Source: Basfia succiniciproducens (GTDB lineage Bacteria; Pseudomonadota; Gammaproteobacteria; Enterobacterales; Pasteurellaceae). Taken from it: 64,000 nt of DNA. Each line of letters starts with the position of its first letter. The stretch's first letter is position 1. The DNA lies in contig NZ_CP015031.1 in assembly GCF_011455875.1 (NCBI RefSeq), positions 2,089,405 through 2,153,404 of the forward strand, read 5' to 3'. The notes beneath the pieces were generated by a model. That model saw only the letters and a program-made list of their open reading frames with translations, was not told the origin of the DNA and did not search any database. This document shows, piece after piece, positions 41,239 through 52,710 of the stretch. The position numbers were made by a program, and so were the translations under genes.

Positions 41239-42207
41239 ATGACAACGAAAAATAATCAATTCCAATTGGGGAAATTTCTGTTAGAACAACGTTCTATCGT
41301 GGCATTACTGATTTTGATTGCTATTGTATCCTTTATCAATCCGGATTTTTTTACCATTGATAATATTCTGAATATTTTGCGCCAAACTTCGGTAAACGCC
41401 ATTATTGCAGTAGGAATGACCTTTGTGATTTTAATTGCGGGTATTGATCTTTCCGTCGGTTCCGTTTTGGCACTAACAGGTGCGGTAGCCGCAACTATGG
41501 TCGGTTCGGAACTTTCCATGTTATTAGTGATTCCGGTTACCTTATTGTTAGGTACGTTACTTGGCGGGATCAGTGGTGTTATCGTAGCCAAAGGTAAAGT
41601 TCAGGCCTTTATCGCCACACTGGTTACTATGACTTTATTACGCGGCGTTACTATGGTTTACACCGATGGTCGCCCAATCGGCACGGGCTTTTCCGATGCG
41701 GCGGATAGTTTTGCCTATTTAGGTACCGGTTATTTATTTGGTATTCCAGTACCGATTTGGTTAATGGCAATTGTGTTTGCCGTGGCTTGGTATGTACTTA
41801 AGCACATGCGTATCGGGCGTTATATTTATGCCTTGGGCGGCAATGAGTCGGCGACTCAACTTTCAGGTATTAACGTTAATAAAATTAAAATCTTTGTTTT
41901 TGCGGTAAGCGGTTTTTTATCCGCACTTGCAGGCTTAATTGTGACTTCTCGCCTTTCTTCCGCACAACCTACCGCCGGTGTTTCTTATGAATTGGATGCA
42001 ATTGCTGCGGTTGTTGTGGGCGGAACCAGCTTAATGGGCGGTAAAGGTCGCGTTATGGGAACTCTAATTGGTGCGTTAATTATCGGCTTCTTAAATAACG
42101 CATTAAATTTATTAGATATTTCATCTTACTATCAGATGATTGCTAAAGCGTTAGTTATCCTTGTTGCTGTTCTTGCAGATAACTATTTAGGTAGTAAAAA
42201 AGCGTAG
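41239..42207 (+). CDS. rbsC: Ribose ABC transporter permease RbsC
   Basis: The 322-residue inner membrane protein has about eight to ten helices and the BPD_transp_2 family signature (GIDLSVGSVLALTGAVAA and GRYIYALGGNESATQLSGI, both conserved in sugar permeases). It forms the channel of the RbsABC importer. AAGGAAAA precedes the ATG, 14 bases after rbsA. rbsB follows after 62 bases. Confidence 0.97.
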   Translation: MTTKNNQFQLGKFLLEQRSIVALLILIAIVSFINPDFFTIDNILNILRQTSVNAIIAVGMTFVILIAGIDLSVGSVLALTGAVAATMVGSELSMLLVIPVTLLLGTLLGGISGVIVAKGKVQAFIATLVTMTLLRGVTMVYTDGRPIGTGFSDAADSFAYLGTGYLFGIPVPIWLMAIVFAVAWYVLKHMRIGRYIYALGGNESATQLSGINVNKIKIFVFAVSGFLSALAGLIVTSRLSSAQPTAGVSYELDAIAAVVVGGTSLMGGKGRVMGTLIGALIIGFLNNALNLLDISSYYQMIAKALVILVAVLADNYLGSKKA

Positions 42208-42251
42208 TTAATTATTTTGGGTATAGTGATATACCTATCAAATCAATTTAA

Positions 42252-43148
<897 letters not shown>

Positions 43149-43169
43149 GCCATTCTTTTTTATAATAAC

Positions 43170-43188
43170 GGACGCTGTTTATGCGTCC
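43170..43188 (+). promoter_or_regulatory. Hairpin between rbsB and rbsK
   Basis: GGACGC, loop TGTTTAT, GCGTCC. The six-pair stem is followed by TTTATAA rather than a clean T-run. It probably causes partial termination or protects the rbsB 3' end from decay, which would raise RbsB relative to RbsK. Confidence 0.5.
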
Positions 43189-43208
43189 TTTATAAAGGTG
43201 TTTAAATT

Positions 43209-44129
43209 ATGAAAAAGCTAACTGTTCTCGGTAGTATTAATGCAGATCATGTGATTTCCGTACCGCACTTTGTGAAACCCGGTGAAACCCTGACCGGTTC
43301 GAATTATCATATTGCTTATGGCGGGAAAGGGGCAAATCAAGCGGTTGCCGCCGCACGATTGGGGGCTGATGTGGATTTTATCGCCTGTATAGGTGATGAC
43401 GATATCGGTAAAGCCATGAAAGCCGCTTTTGAACGGGACGGTATCCATACCCATACGATTTCCACTATTCCTCATCAAACTACCGGGATCGCAATGATTC
43501 AAGTAGCGGAAAGCGGGGAGAATAGCATTGTGATTTCGGCGGGAGCGAATGCGCATTTAACCGAAGAACTGTTAGCTCAACATCAAGAGAGTATTGCACA
43601 TGCGGACTGCCTGCTTATGCAGTTGGAAACGCCTATAAGTGCGGTAGAAAAAGCGGCTGTTTTTGCTAAACAGAACGGGACAAAAGTTGTACTCAATCCC
43701 GCACCGGCGCAGCCTTTGTCTGATCATTTACTTGCCCATATCGATATGATTACGCCGAATGAAACCGAAGCGGAGATTCTCACCGGCGTGCAAGTAACGG
43801 ATGAACAAAGTGCGGCGGAAGCAGCGCAGGTTTTTCATCACAAAGGTATTGAAACGGTGCTGATTACGCTGGGATCAAAAGGCGTATTTTTCAGCAGCCG
43901 GGGCGTTCAACGGATTATTCCGGGGTTTCGGGTAAAAGCCGTTGATACCACGGCGGCGGGCGATACCTTTAACGGTGCATTGATTACCGCATTGCTGGAG
44001 GATAAATCCATGGAGGAAGCTATCCGTTTTGCTCACGGTGCGGCGGCTATCAGCGTTACCCGCAAAGGGGCGCAACCTTCAATTCCAAGTAGAGAAGAAA
44101 CATTAGCCTTTCTTAATGAACAACATTAA
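43209..44129 (+). CDS. rbsK: Ribokinase RbsK
   Basis: The 306-residue PfkB-family kinase phosphorylates ribose at O5. Motif 1 is GGKGANQAVAAARLGADV (about residues 40-57); motif 2, DTTAAGDTFNGALI, carries the catalytic Asp (about residue 253). Substrate-binding SINADHV is near the N-terminus. Length is normal. AAAGGTG precedes the ATG. rbsR follows after 51 bases. Confidence 0.97.
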   Translation: MKKLTVLGSINADHVISVPHFVKPGETLTGSNYHIAYGGKGANQAVAAARLGADVDFIACIGDDDIGKAMKAAFERDGIHTHTISTIPHQTTGIAMIQVAESGENSIVISAGANAHLTEELLAQHQESIAHADCLLMQLETPISAVEKAAVFAKQNGTKVVLNPAPAQPLSDHLLAHIDMITPNETEAEILTGVQVTDEQSAAEAAQVFHHKGIETVLITLGSKGVFFSSRGVQRIIPGFRVKAVDTTAAGDTFNGALITALLEDKSMEEAIRFAHGAAAISVTRKGAQPSIPSREETLAFLNEQH

Positions 44130-44180
44130 AAGGGCGTTTTTAAGCAAGTTCAAAAAAGGTGAGATTAGGAGTAATAGCTA

Positions 44181-45185
44181 ATGGCTACCATGAAAGACAT
44201 TGCCCGCCTTGCCAATGTTTCCACTTCAACGGTTTCTCATGTTATTAACAATGATCGTTTTGTAAGTGAAAAAATCCGCGAAAAAGTCATGGCTGTGGTA
44301 AAGGAGCTAAATTATCAGCCTTCCGGGCTTGCTCGAAGCTTCAAAACGAAAGAAACCAAAACCATCGGTATGCTGGTTACGGCAAGCGATAATCCGTTTT
44401 TTGCGGAAGTGGTTCATGCAGTAGAACGTTATTGCTGTCAACAGAACTATAATTTGATCTTGTCTAACACAGAGGGAAGTCCGCAACATTTGCAGCATAA
44501 TTTGCAGATGTTGATAAACAAACAGGTGGACGGGTTATTGTTAATGTGTTCGGAAACCCATACCCAAGATAATATGCCGATCAATTTATCCATCCCCGCG
44601 GTGATTATGGACTGGTGGCCGAGCGAATTAACTGCGGATAAAATCTTTGAAAATTCGGAACTCGGCGCTTATCTTGCAACAAAGCACTTGATTCATCACC
44701 AGCATAAACGGATTGCCATTGTTAATGGCGATTTGCGTAAACCTATCGCTCAAAACCGCTTAATCGGCTACAAAAAGGCGTTAACGGAAGCCAATTTACC
44801 CATTGATGAGACATTGATTTTTGAAGGGAAATTTGATTTTCAAACGGGCTTTGACGCATTGGAACGGTTATTAAAAACCGATTGCCCGCCAAGCGCAATT
44901 TTCGCCTGTTGCGATGCCATTGCCTTAGGCATTTATCAGGCGGCATGGCGGCACAATCTGATTATTCCCCGACACCTTTCCGTGATTGGTTATGACGATA
45001 CCATTCTTTCCCAATATATTGCGCCGCCTCTTTCAACCATTCATCAACCGAAAACCGAGCTGGGCAAATTAGCCGTACAGACGTTACTGGAGCGTATTAA
45101 AAATCCGCAAAAAACTTACCGCACTTTTGTGCTGGATCCCGTTTTAGTGGAGCGAGAGTCTGTTGCCACCCGAAAGGAAAGTTAA
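44181..45185 (+). CDS. rbsR: Ribose operon repressor RbsR
   Basis: The 334-residue LacI-family repressor has an N-terminal helix-turn-helix ([20 protein letters not shown]), a hinge helix ([11 protein letters not shown]) and a ribose-binding-type C-terminal domain. The best target is the palindrome at 39252-39267, and its position as the last gene of the operon matches E. coli rbsDACBKR. TAGGAG precedes the ATG. An uptake word lies near its 3' end. There is no clear terminator in the 127 bases before tamA. Confidence 0.95.
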   Translation: MATMKDIARLANVSTSTVSHVINNDRFVSEKIREKVMAVVKELNYQPSGLARSFKTKETKTIGMLVTASDNPFFAEVVHAVERYCCQQNYNLILSNTEGSPQHLQHNLQMLINKQVDGLLLMCSETHTQDNMPINLSIPAVIMDWWPSELTADKIFENSELGAYLATKHLIHHQHKRIAIVNGDLRKPIAQNRLIGYKKALTEANLPIDETLIFEGKFDFQTGFDALERLLKTDCPPSAIFACCDAIALGIYQAAWRHNLIIPRHLSVIGYDDTILSQYIAPPLSTIHQPKTELGKLAVQTLLERIKNPQKTYRTFVLDPVLVERESVATRKES

Positions 45186-45312
45186 TATTCCACCTATCTT
45201 GTTAAAAAAATTATGTAAAAAAACTAAAATTTGTCTAAAGATCATAGGTTTTACATTGCGCAGACTTTCCATTAACAGGTAAACTAAAGCGGTTATTATT
45301 TCGGGGGAAAGT

Positions 45313-47088
45313 GTGAAAATTTTTAGTGACAAGATAACTCACTTTGTATCAGTTTGGTTACTGAAAGCAGTAATGTTTTTAGCGCTGCTTATAAGTTCTC
45401 CGGCTATTGCCGAATCCGCTGTCGAACTTAAAGTGGAGGGCATAGCAAATGAGAAACTCAGAGAAAACGTACAGCTTTATTTGGCTACGCTGGATAAAGA
45501 AGATGCCGACGGTTCCGAACGTTATCAGAATAAAGTCAAAGAAAATATTGATAAAGCTCTCCGGGTTTACGGCTATTACGGTAGTACCGTCGCGTTTAAT
45601 CAACAACCCCGCTCAAATGCTCCGGATCTTCTTATCGCCCGCGTGGATATCGGTAAGCCCACCTTAATTGAAGATACGGATATCGTCATTACCGGCGATG
45701 CACTTCATGACGAATATTTCAAACGGTTAGAGAAAAAGGTTCCCGCTAAAGGTACGGTGTTAGACCATGAAACCTATGAGGACTATAAAACCGAATTACA
45801 AAAACTCGCCGTCCAAAGAGGTTATTTTGATGCGGATTTTCCCGTACATCAACTTCAAGTAATGCCTTCAACCCGCCAAGCCTGGTGGCGTATGGATTTT
45901 AACAGCGGAAGCCGCTACCGCTACGGTGAAATCAGTTTTGAACATTCGCAAATCAGAGAAGATTATTTGCGCAATATGCTGGAAATTAAATCCGGTGACG
46001 AATATTTAATTAATGATGTGTCGAACATGACCAATAATTTTTCTTCCAGCGGTTGGTTCCAGTCGGTATTGGTTCGTCCTGAATTACACGAAGACAGTAA
46101 AACCATTGATCTTCACCTGTTAATGTATCCGAAAAAGAAAAATGCCATGGAAGTGGGGTTGGGTTATTCTTCCGACGTAGGAGCCCGTGCGCAAATCGGC
46201 TGGACTCGACCATGGATTAATAACCGAGGGCATAGTTTGCATTCGGATCTTTATGTTTCTTCACCGAAACAAACCTTTGAAATTACATATAAAATGCCGT
46301 TATTAAAGAACCCGATGCGTTATTATTATGAATTTTCTACCGGGATCGAAAACGAAGACGATACAAAAACCGATACCAAATCTCTGGCTGCGACCTTTGC
46401 CGCGTTACGCTATTGGAATAACGCAACCGGGTGGCAATATTCTTTGGGAACAAAGATTCGGTATGACGAATTTACCCAAGCGGATCAAGAACATAAAACT
46501 TTTTTATTATATCCTACTACATCAGTAAGTCGTTCGCGCATTTCCGGCGGCTTATTTCCTATTCGGGCGGATACCGTCAGTGCCACGGTGGATTTAGGCA
46601 GAAAACTTTGGCTGTCGGATGTGGATTTTTTCAGAGTACGTGCTAATGCGGGCTGGATTAAAACTTTTGCGCCTAATCATCGTTTTTTAACCCGGGGTGA
46701 AATCGGCTATTTGCATACCAATGAATTAGAACGAATTCCTCCCGCTTTACGGTTTTTCGCCGGCGGTGATCGCAGCGTACGCGGTTATGGTTATAAAAAA
46801 ATATCGCCGAGAAACAGTAAAGGTAAATTAATCGGCGCTTCACGTTTGGCTACGGGTACGGTGGAATACCAATATCAATTCGTTCCGAATTGGTGGCTTG
46901 CCACCTTTGCCGATGCAGGGCTTGCGGCGAATTCTTACAGCACAAGCGAATTACGTTACGGTGCGGGGATGGGCATTCGTTGGGCATCGCCGGTCGGCGC
47001 TATTAAATTTGATATTGCGACCCCAATCCGCGATAAAGACGATAGTAAAAATATACAATTTTACATCGGATTAGGCACAGAATTATAA
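45313..47088 (+). CDS. tamA: Translocation and assembly module protein TamA
   Basis: The 591-residue outer membrane protein has a signal peptide (VSVWLLKAVMFLALLISSPAIAES in part, cleaved near AIA-ES), three POTRA domains (about residues 30-265) and an Omp85-family beta-barrel with the conserved FAGGDRSVRGYGY segment (about 485). The C-terminus ends in an aromatic-rich beta signature (QFYIGLGTEL). TamA works with inner-membrane TamB to insert or transport envelope components. It starts with GTG after GGGGGAAA. tamB follows after 25 bases. Confidence 0.94.
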   Translation: MKIFSDKITHFVSVWLLKAVMFLALLISSPAIAESAVELKVEGIANEKLRENVQLYLATLDKEDADGSERYQNKVKENIDKALRVYGYYGSTVAFNQQPRSNAPDLLIARVDIGKPTLIEDTDIVITGDALHDEYFKRLEKKVPAKGTVLDHETYEDYKTELQKLAVQRGYFDADFPVHQLQVMPSTRQAWWRMDFNSGSRYRYGEISFEHSQIREDYLRNMLEIKSGDEYLINDVSNMTNNFSSSGWFQSVLVRPELHEDSKTIDLHLLMYPKKKNAMEVGLGYSSDVGARAQIGWTRPWINNRGHSLHSDLYVSSPKQTFEITYKMPLLKNPMRYYYEFSTGIENEDDTKTDTKSLAATFAALRYWNNATGWQYSLGTKIRYDEFTQADQEHKTFLLYPTTSVSRSRISGGLFPIRADTVSATVDLGRKLWLSDVDFFRVRANAGWIKTFAPNHRFLTRGEIGYLHTNELERIPPALRFFAGGDRSVRGYGYKKISPRNSKGKLIGASRLATGTVEYQYQFVPNWWLATFADAGLAANSYSTSELRYGAGMGIRWASPVGAIKFDIATPIRDKDDSKNIQFYIGLGTEL

Positions 47089-47113
47089 GCGGTAAATTTA
47101 TACGGATTATTCC

Positions 47114-50100
47114 ATGACAGATAAGATAGAAAAAGCAAAAAACAGCACTCGAGAGGCGACGCCTCAAAGTGCGGTTAAAAATAGCGAAAAAACACAAAAA
47201 TGGTGTCGCAGAATTTTTTGTATTTTCTGCATAGTCGTTTTGGTTCCGCTTATCGGGTTGTTGGGTGCGCTTTCTTTTGAATCCGGTCAGCAGGGATTGC
47301 TGAAACTCACCGATAAAATGACGGATAGCCTTTCTTTTGAACAAATAAGCGGTAACTTACAAGACGGACTAGAGTTGCATAATATTCGTTATCAGTCGTC
47401 GGGTATTGATACTTTGGTGGAAAAAGCCAGATTTCAACTGGATTTTAGCTGTTTGTGGAGAAGAGAAATTTGCGTTGAAGATATCAGTCTGCAAAAAACC
47501 GATATTCACATTAACACGGCGCTTTTACCGCCCTCCGAACCGGAGCGGAAGACGGATTCCGGCGAGATGTCTCGTATTTATTTGCCTTTCGGTCTTACGG
47601 TGAAAAATGTGGCTGTAAGCGAGTTGGCGTTGTCAATTGATAATAATTACCTGAATCTGGGTGTTTTTAAAATGGCGGCGACTTTAAATAATAGAAGAGG
47701 GTTGACGCTTTTACCCACCATAATTAATGATTTTAGTTTCGTAAGCAAAACCTCCGCAGAACAGCAAGCGGAAGCGGAGAAAAAAGCGGAGGACGAAGCC
47801 AAGCAAGCTCAACCTGTGGATTGGGCGAAGATTGATGAAATCTTAACGCCTGCGTTGCTTGGTAATTTAAATCAAATTACTCTTCCTTTTGATATTCACG
47901 TAGAAGATATTCAAGGGCAAAACTGGCAATATGAAAGTTTTGTGGATGAACAATCTCAGCAACAGGTGATTGTGTCTCGTTTTCAATTGCAGGCGGACGC
48001 TACGAATTACGATGTCGAATTAAAAACTTTCGATATCGTCAGCAATTTAGCGGATTTACAGGCTCAAGGGCAGATTCGGTTAAATGAAGATTTTCCGTTA
48101 AATCTGGTTTTGCATGGTGATATTCATCAGGAAAAAACAAGCGTGTTGCCGATGAAGCGGCTTGATCTTGAGCTTTCCGGAAATTTGAAAAATCAGACCG
48201 CACTTTTGCTGACTACCCAAGGTGATGTTGATGCAACACTTAAAGGAACAGTGGAACTCGGTAAAGAGAAAATGCCGTTAGATTTACAGTTAACCAGCAA
48301 AAAAGCACAATACGATTTTGCGGTGGCAAACCTTAAACCGCTTAAATTACAGGATATTAATGCGAAAATTACGGGTAATTTGTTAGATTATCAAGCGGAA
48401 ATCAGCGGGCAGGTGGAAGGTATGGGGGCGCCTAAAACCAAGGTGGATTTATTAGGTTCGGGCAAACTCTATCAGGCGGAAGTCAAACAACTCAAGCTGC
48501 ACGGATTAGAAGGGCGGATCGATTTACAGGGTGACGTGGATTGGCAGGACGGCGCTAAATGGAATGCGGAGCTGGATCTTAATAAAATCAATATTGGCGC
48601 CTATGTGAAAGATTTCCCGGCGGTATTAACCGGTAAAGTATCTACCTCGGGGCTGGCAAACAGCAAAACCTGGCGAGTGTCCGTTCCTACTTTGGATTTA
48701 ACCGGTTCGGTTAGCCAACGTCCGCTTGTGCTAAAAGGAGGAATTAATCTGGGGCAGGAAGCCTTACTGGATATTCCGAATCTGTTAATGACTTATGGCG
48801 AGAATAAACTTATCGCCAAAGGCCTGTTAAGCGATAAATCGGATTTTAATTTAGATATTAACGCACCTAATCTTAAAGGATTATTGCCTGATTTTTCCGC
48901 CTCATTAGTGGGTAAAGCCGTGTTAACCGGCGATATGGCAGAACCTAATTTAGATATTGATTTGAAAGGCGATCAGATTCAGTTTCAGGATTTTTATCTG
49001 GCAAAATTCAATGTGCAGGGGAAAATAAATTCCGTTCCTCAAATCGAGGGCAATTTAGCCCTTGATGTAAGCGGATTTAATTACGGTGATATTAACATTC
49101 ATTCTGTAAAACTGACCGCTAAAGGCAATGAAAAAGCCCATGAATTACAATTGCGTTCGGAAGGTGATCCTATTGCGGCGCAGCTTAATTTATCGGGCGG
49201 TTTCGACCGCGCTTTGCAGCAATGGAAAGGCACGATTAGCCAAACGGACATTGAAACGCCGATCGGCGATGTAACAAATAATCAGTTTGCGGTGAATTAT
49301 GAACATAAGTCGGCAAAGGCAACTATTTCCGCTCATTGTTGGCATAATCCGGATGTAGAACTTTGTTTCCCGCAGAGTTTTACTGTCGGTCAAAACGGTG
49401 AAATTCCTTTTGAAATGAAGAAGCTGGATCTTAATTTGGTCAATAAGCTGACCGAACAGGAAAATATGTTGGCGGGTATTTTAACCGGTAAAGGGAAATT
49501 TGCCTGGTTTGCGGATAAACCGGTAAAACTTGATGCATCAGTCACCAGCAACGCCATTTATTTTAGCCAAAAAGTCGACGGCAAAAACTTTAAACTTGAT
49601 ATGGCTAAACTAAATGTGAATGCTAATTTAGAGAATAATAATTTGGCGGTTACATCCGCAATTCATTTACAAAATCAAGGTAATGTTGCCGCGGATATTA
49701 AATTACTGGATATCGATCAGGTCGGAAAATTAAGCGGTTCCCTGAAGATGAGCGGAGTGAATCTGGATTTAATTAATCAGATTTTATCGAATAAAGAACG
49801 TATTTCCGGAGATGTCGGAGCCGCATTGACTTTTGCGGGGGATTTGAATAAACCGCTTATCAACGGTTCTTTGGATATTAAAAATATGAATGCGGTTGTA
49901 CAAAATATGCCGTTTGATATTACCGACGGGAATCTGGCATTGCGTTTTTACGGAACCCGTTCTTCTTTGCAGGGGTATATCCAAACGCCGGATAGCCGTC
50001 TAAATATTGACGGCAATGCCGACTGGCAGGATGTCAATCATTGGCATACGGCGGTACGGGCAAAAGCCAATGAATTTAAGTTAGATATTCCGTCTATGGC

Positions 50101-51019
50101 GAAATTGAAAGTCAGCCCGAACGTAGAGATGAAAGCTTCGCCGACATTGCTTGAATTAACGGGGAATGTAGATATTCCGTGGGGGCGAATCGCCATTGAG
50201 AGCTTGCCTGATAGTGCGGTTTCCGTGAGTAGTGATGAAGTCATTCTGGACGAGCCGCCGCGTACCAGAATTGTGAAACTGGCGACGGAAACGGACGGTA
50301 TGGCGATTCGTTCCGATTTAAAAATCAATATCGGTAATGATGTGAATTTAGAAGCCTATGGTTTGAAAACCAATTTAAACGGTCGTTTACTGGTCAAGCA
50401 GGAAAAAGGTCAGCTTGGGTTATACGGCATGATAAATTTAAGAAGAGGGCGTTACGCTTCGTTCGGGCAGGATTTATTGATTCGTAAAGGGCAAATTTCA
50501 TTTAACGGGCTGCCTTCTCATCCAATGTTGAATATTGAGGCGATTCGAAACCCTGAAGCTATGGAAGATGCCAAAGTTATTGCCGGTGTCAAAGTAACGG
50601 GATTAGCCGACTCGCCGAGTGTGGACGTTTTCTCCGAGCCTGCTATGCCTCAAGATCAGGCGTTGTCTTATTTATTAACGGGGCGTTCGCTTGAAAACAG
50701 CGGTGAAGCGGGATCCGGCGGTTCTGTGGGAGCGGCTTTGCTTGGCATGGGCTTAGCCAAGAGCGGAAAAGCGGTGGGTTCCATCGGCGAAACTTTTGGT
50801 ATTCAGGATTTGAACTTAGGAACCTCCGGTATCGGTGACAGTTCCAAGGTGGTTGTGAGCGGTAATTTAACGCCAAGATTACAAGTAAAATACGGCGTGG
50901 GTTTATTCAACGGCTTAGCCGAATTTACCTTACGTTACAGATTATTACCGCGTCTTTATCTGCAATCGGTCACGGGGGTAAACCAAGCCGTTGACTTGTT
51001 GTATCGTTTCGAATTTTAA
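47114..51019 (+). CDS. tamB: Translocation and assembly module protein TamB (AsmA-like bridge protein)
   Basis: 1301 residues, the largest gene here. A cytosolic N-terminus is followed by one membrane anchor (IFCIFCIVVLVPLIGLLGAL, about residues 35-55) and a long periplasmic beta-helical region made of repeated strand-turn units. The C-terminal DUF490/TamB domain includes DQALSYLLTGRSLEN and ends RFEF. TamB spans the periplasm, interacts with TamA and, with YhdP and YdbH, is linked to phospholipid transport in E. coli. Length fits (E. coli 1259). Short spacing indicates an operon tamA-tamB-ppx. Confidence 0.93.
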   Translation: MTDKIEKAKNSTREATPQSAVKNSEKTQKWCRRIFCIFCIVVLVPLIGLLGALSFESGQQGLLKLTDKMTDSLSFEQISGNLQDGLELHNIRYQSSGIDTLVEKARFQLDFSCLWRREICVEDISLQKTDIHINTALLPPSEPERKTDSGEMSRIYLPFGLTVKNVAVSELALSIDNNYLNLGVFKMAATLNNRRGLTLLPTIINDFSFVSKTSAEQQAEAEKKAEDEAKQAQPVDWAKIDEILTPALLGNLNQITLPFDIHVEDIQGQNWQYESFVDEQSQQQVIVSRFQLQADATNYDVELKTFDIVSNLADLQAQGQIRLNEDFPLNLVLHGDIHQEKTSVLPMKRLDLELSGNLKNQTALLLTTQGDVDATLKGTVELGKEKMPLDLQLTSKKAQYDFAVANLKPLKLQDINAKITGNLLDYQAEISGQVEGMGAPKTKVDLLGSGKLYQAEVKQLKLHGLEGRIDLQGDVDWQDGAKWNAELDLNKINIGAYVKDFPAVLTGKVSTSGLANSKTWRVSVPTLDLTGSVSQRPLVLKGGINLGQEALLDIPNLLMTYGENKLIAKGLLSDKSDFNLDINAPNLKGLLPDFSASLVGKAVLTGDMAEPNLDIDLKGDQIQFQDFYLAKFNVQGKINSVPQIEGNLALDVSGFNYGDINIHSVKLTAKGNEKAHELQLRSEGDPIAAQLNLSGGFDRALQQWKGTISQTDIETPIGDVTNNQFAVNYEHKSAKATISAHCWHNPDVELCFPQSFTVGQNGEIPFEMKKLDLNLVNKLTEQENMLAGILTGKGKFAWFADKPVKLDASVTSNAIYFSQKVDGKNFKLDMAKLNVNANLENNNLAVTSAIHLQNQGNVAADIKLLDIDQVGKLSGSLKMSGVNLDLINQILSNKERISGDVGAALTFAGDLNKPLINGSLDIKNMNAVVQNMPFDITDGNLALRFYGTRSSLQGYIQTPDSRLNIDGNADWQDVNHWHTAVRAKANEFKLDIPSMAKLKVSPNVEMKASPTLLELTGNVDIPWGRIAIESLPDSAVSVSSDEVILDEPPRTRIVKLATETDGMAIRSDLKINIGNDVNLEAYGLKTNLNGRLLVKQEKGQLGLYGMINLRRGRYASFGQDLLIRKGQISFNGLPSHPMLNIEAIRNPEAMEDAKVIAGVKVTGLADSPSVDVFSEPAMPQDQALSYLLTGRSLENSGEAGSGGSVGAALLGMGLAKSGKAVGSIGETFGIQDLNLGTSGIGDSSKVVVSGNLTPRLQVKYGVGLFNGLAEFTLRYRLLPRLYLQSVTGVNQAVDLLYRFEF

Positions 51020-51033
51020 TTTCAGAGATTTTT

Positions 51034-52590
51034 ATGAATAACGAAAATTTACGTGCAAAAGCAACCGCACTTAATAATGTGGCGAAACATGAAATGCGCG
51101 AAGTTCGGGAGATCGCGGCAATTGATCTTGGCTCTAACAGCTTTCACATGATAGTCGCTCGGATTGTGAACGGTTCTATCCAAGTGTTATCTCGTTTAAA
51201 ACGTAAAGTCCGGCTTGCCGCCGGGCTTGATGAAAACGGCGTATTGGACCAGGCGGCGATTAGTCGCGGTGTTGATTGCCTTGCGTTATTTGCGGAGCGG
51301 TTGCAGGGTTTTAAAGCGGAAAACGTCAATGTAGTAGGTACCTATACTTTAAGAAGTGCGGTCAATAATCAGGAATTTTTACGTCAGGCTCAAGCGGTTT
51401 TTCCTTATCCGATTCGTATTATCAGCGGTGAAGCGGAAGCGGAAATGATCTATGCCGGCGTATCTCATACTCAGCCGGAACAAGCCCGTAAATTGGTTAT
51501 CGATATCGGCGGCGGTTCTACGGAAATGATTATCGGCGAGGGGTTTACCCCTTTGCTGGTTAATAGCCGTAATATGGGGTGTGTCAGTTTTGCTAAACAG
51601 TTTTTTGTTAATGGTGAAATATCAGAACAGAATTTTAATCGGGCACGGCAAACGGCGTTAGAGAGAGTTCGGGATCTCAGCGAACAATACCGGCAACTTG
51701 GTTGGAAACACGTATTAGGCTCATCAGGTACTATTAAAACCGTTCATCAGGTGATTATGGCAAACATAGACAATGACGGCATTATTACCGCCGGCCGTTT
51801 AGATCATCTTATTGAACGGACTTTAAAGGCGACACATTTTGATAACTTAAAGTTATCGGGTTTAATAGAAGAACGTGCCGACGTATTTGTGCCGGGATTA
51901 GCGATTTTAAGCGCGGTATTTGATGCTTTTGATATTCAGCAAATGCGCTATTCCGACGGCGCGTTACGCGAAGGCGTGATGTATAGTTTGGAAACAAATT
52001 TTCAGGTAACCAACATACGTGAGCGTACCGCCGAAGGTTTGGCGGAGCAATTTAATATCGACAGAGAACAGGCTCATCGCGTTACCCAAACTGCGGTGCT
52101 GTTAGCTCAACAATTTACCGGCTGGCAATCGCCCGAACAGGCGGAAGAATTGCAGGAAATTTTGCTTTGGGCGGCACTGTTACACGAAGTGGGAATTGTG
52201 ATTAACCATAAAAATCTTCAAAAACATTCCGCCTATATTTTGCAGAATATCGAATTGCCGGGCTTTGATAAAGAGCAGCAACGGCTACTTGCTACTTTGG
52301 TGCGCTACCATATCAATAATTTCCGCCTTGAAGATATCAGCGCCGGGCGCTATGAAATACAGGATGTATTATCGCTTATTCGTTTGTTACGCCTTGCTAT
52401 CGCCTTGAATAAATCCCGTCAGGCAACGGAAAGTACGGAAGAGATTTCTTTAAAAACCGACCGCATTTCTTCATTATGGACATTAACTTTCGAGCCGAAC
52501 TATCTGCGCGACAATCCGTTGGTAGAAAATGATTTAGCGGCGGAACAGTTACAGTTGAAAGATATTGGTATCAATTTTAAATTTGCCTAA
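51034..52590 (+). CDS. ppx: Exopolyphosphatase Ppx
   Basis: The 518-residue protein removes terminal phosphates from polyphosphate. The ASKHA-type N-terminal domain has IAAIDLGSNSFHMIVARI, SGEAEAEMIYAGVSHTQPE and VIDIGGGSTEMIIGE; the C-terminal HD-like domain has WAALLHEVGIVINHKN. The FAERLQGF and AILSAVFDAF segments and the length favour Ppx over GppA. It starts 14 bases after tamB. In E. coli ppx is linked to ppk; no ppk is seen here. A pair of terminators follows. Confidence 0.92.
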   Translation: MNNENLRAKATALNNVAKHEMREVREIAAIDLGSNSFHMIVARIVNGSIQVLSRLKRKVRLAAGLDENGVLDQAAISRGVDCLALFAERLQGFKAENVNVVGTYTLRSAVNNQEFLRQAQAVFPYPIRIISGEAEAEMIYAGVSHTQPEQARKLVIDIGGGSTEMIIGEGFTPLLVNSRNMGCVSFAKQFFVNGEISEQNFNRARQTALERVRDLSEQYRQLGWKHVLGSSGTIKTVHQVIMANIDNDGIITAGRLDHLIERTLKATHFDNLKLSGLIEERADVFVPGLAILSAVFDAFDIQQMRYSDGALREGVMYSLETNFQVTNIRERTAEGLAEQFNIDREQAHRVTQTAVLLAQQFTGWQSPEQAEELQEILLWAALLHEVGIVINHKNLQKHSAYILQNIELPGFDKEQQRLLATLVRYHINNFRLEDISAGRYEIQDVLSLIRLLRLAIALNKSRQATESTEEISLKTDRISSLWTLTFEPNYLRDNPLVENDLAAEQLQLKDIGINFKFA

Positions 52591-52602
52591 TAAAATTCTG
52601 CT

Positions 52603-52646
52603 AAAAAGCACCGCACTTTATCTCGCAAAGTGCGGTGCTTTTTTAT
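52603..52646. terminator. Paired uptake-site terminator after ppx
   Basis: AAAAAGCACCGCACTTT (52603-52619), seven-base loop, AAAGTGCGGTGCTTTTT (52627-52643): a perfect 17-pair stem ending in T residues. The strongest hairpin in the window. Confidence 0.9.
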
Positions 52647-52670
52647 GAATTTTTATTAGGAAATATTCAA

Positions 52671-52699
52671 GAAAAAACGCACATTTCTCAATGTGCGTT
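52671..52699 (-). terminator. Terminator after the YidE-type gene
   Basis: AACGCACATT, loop TCTC, AATGTGCGTT. Read on the minus strand it is followed by TTTTC. It lies directly after the stop of the transporter gene, at 52711. It does not contain uptake words. Confidence 0.8.
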
Positions 52700-52710
52700 A
52701 TAAACTTAAG

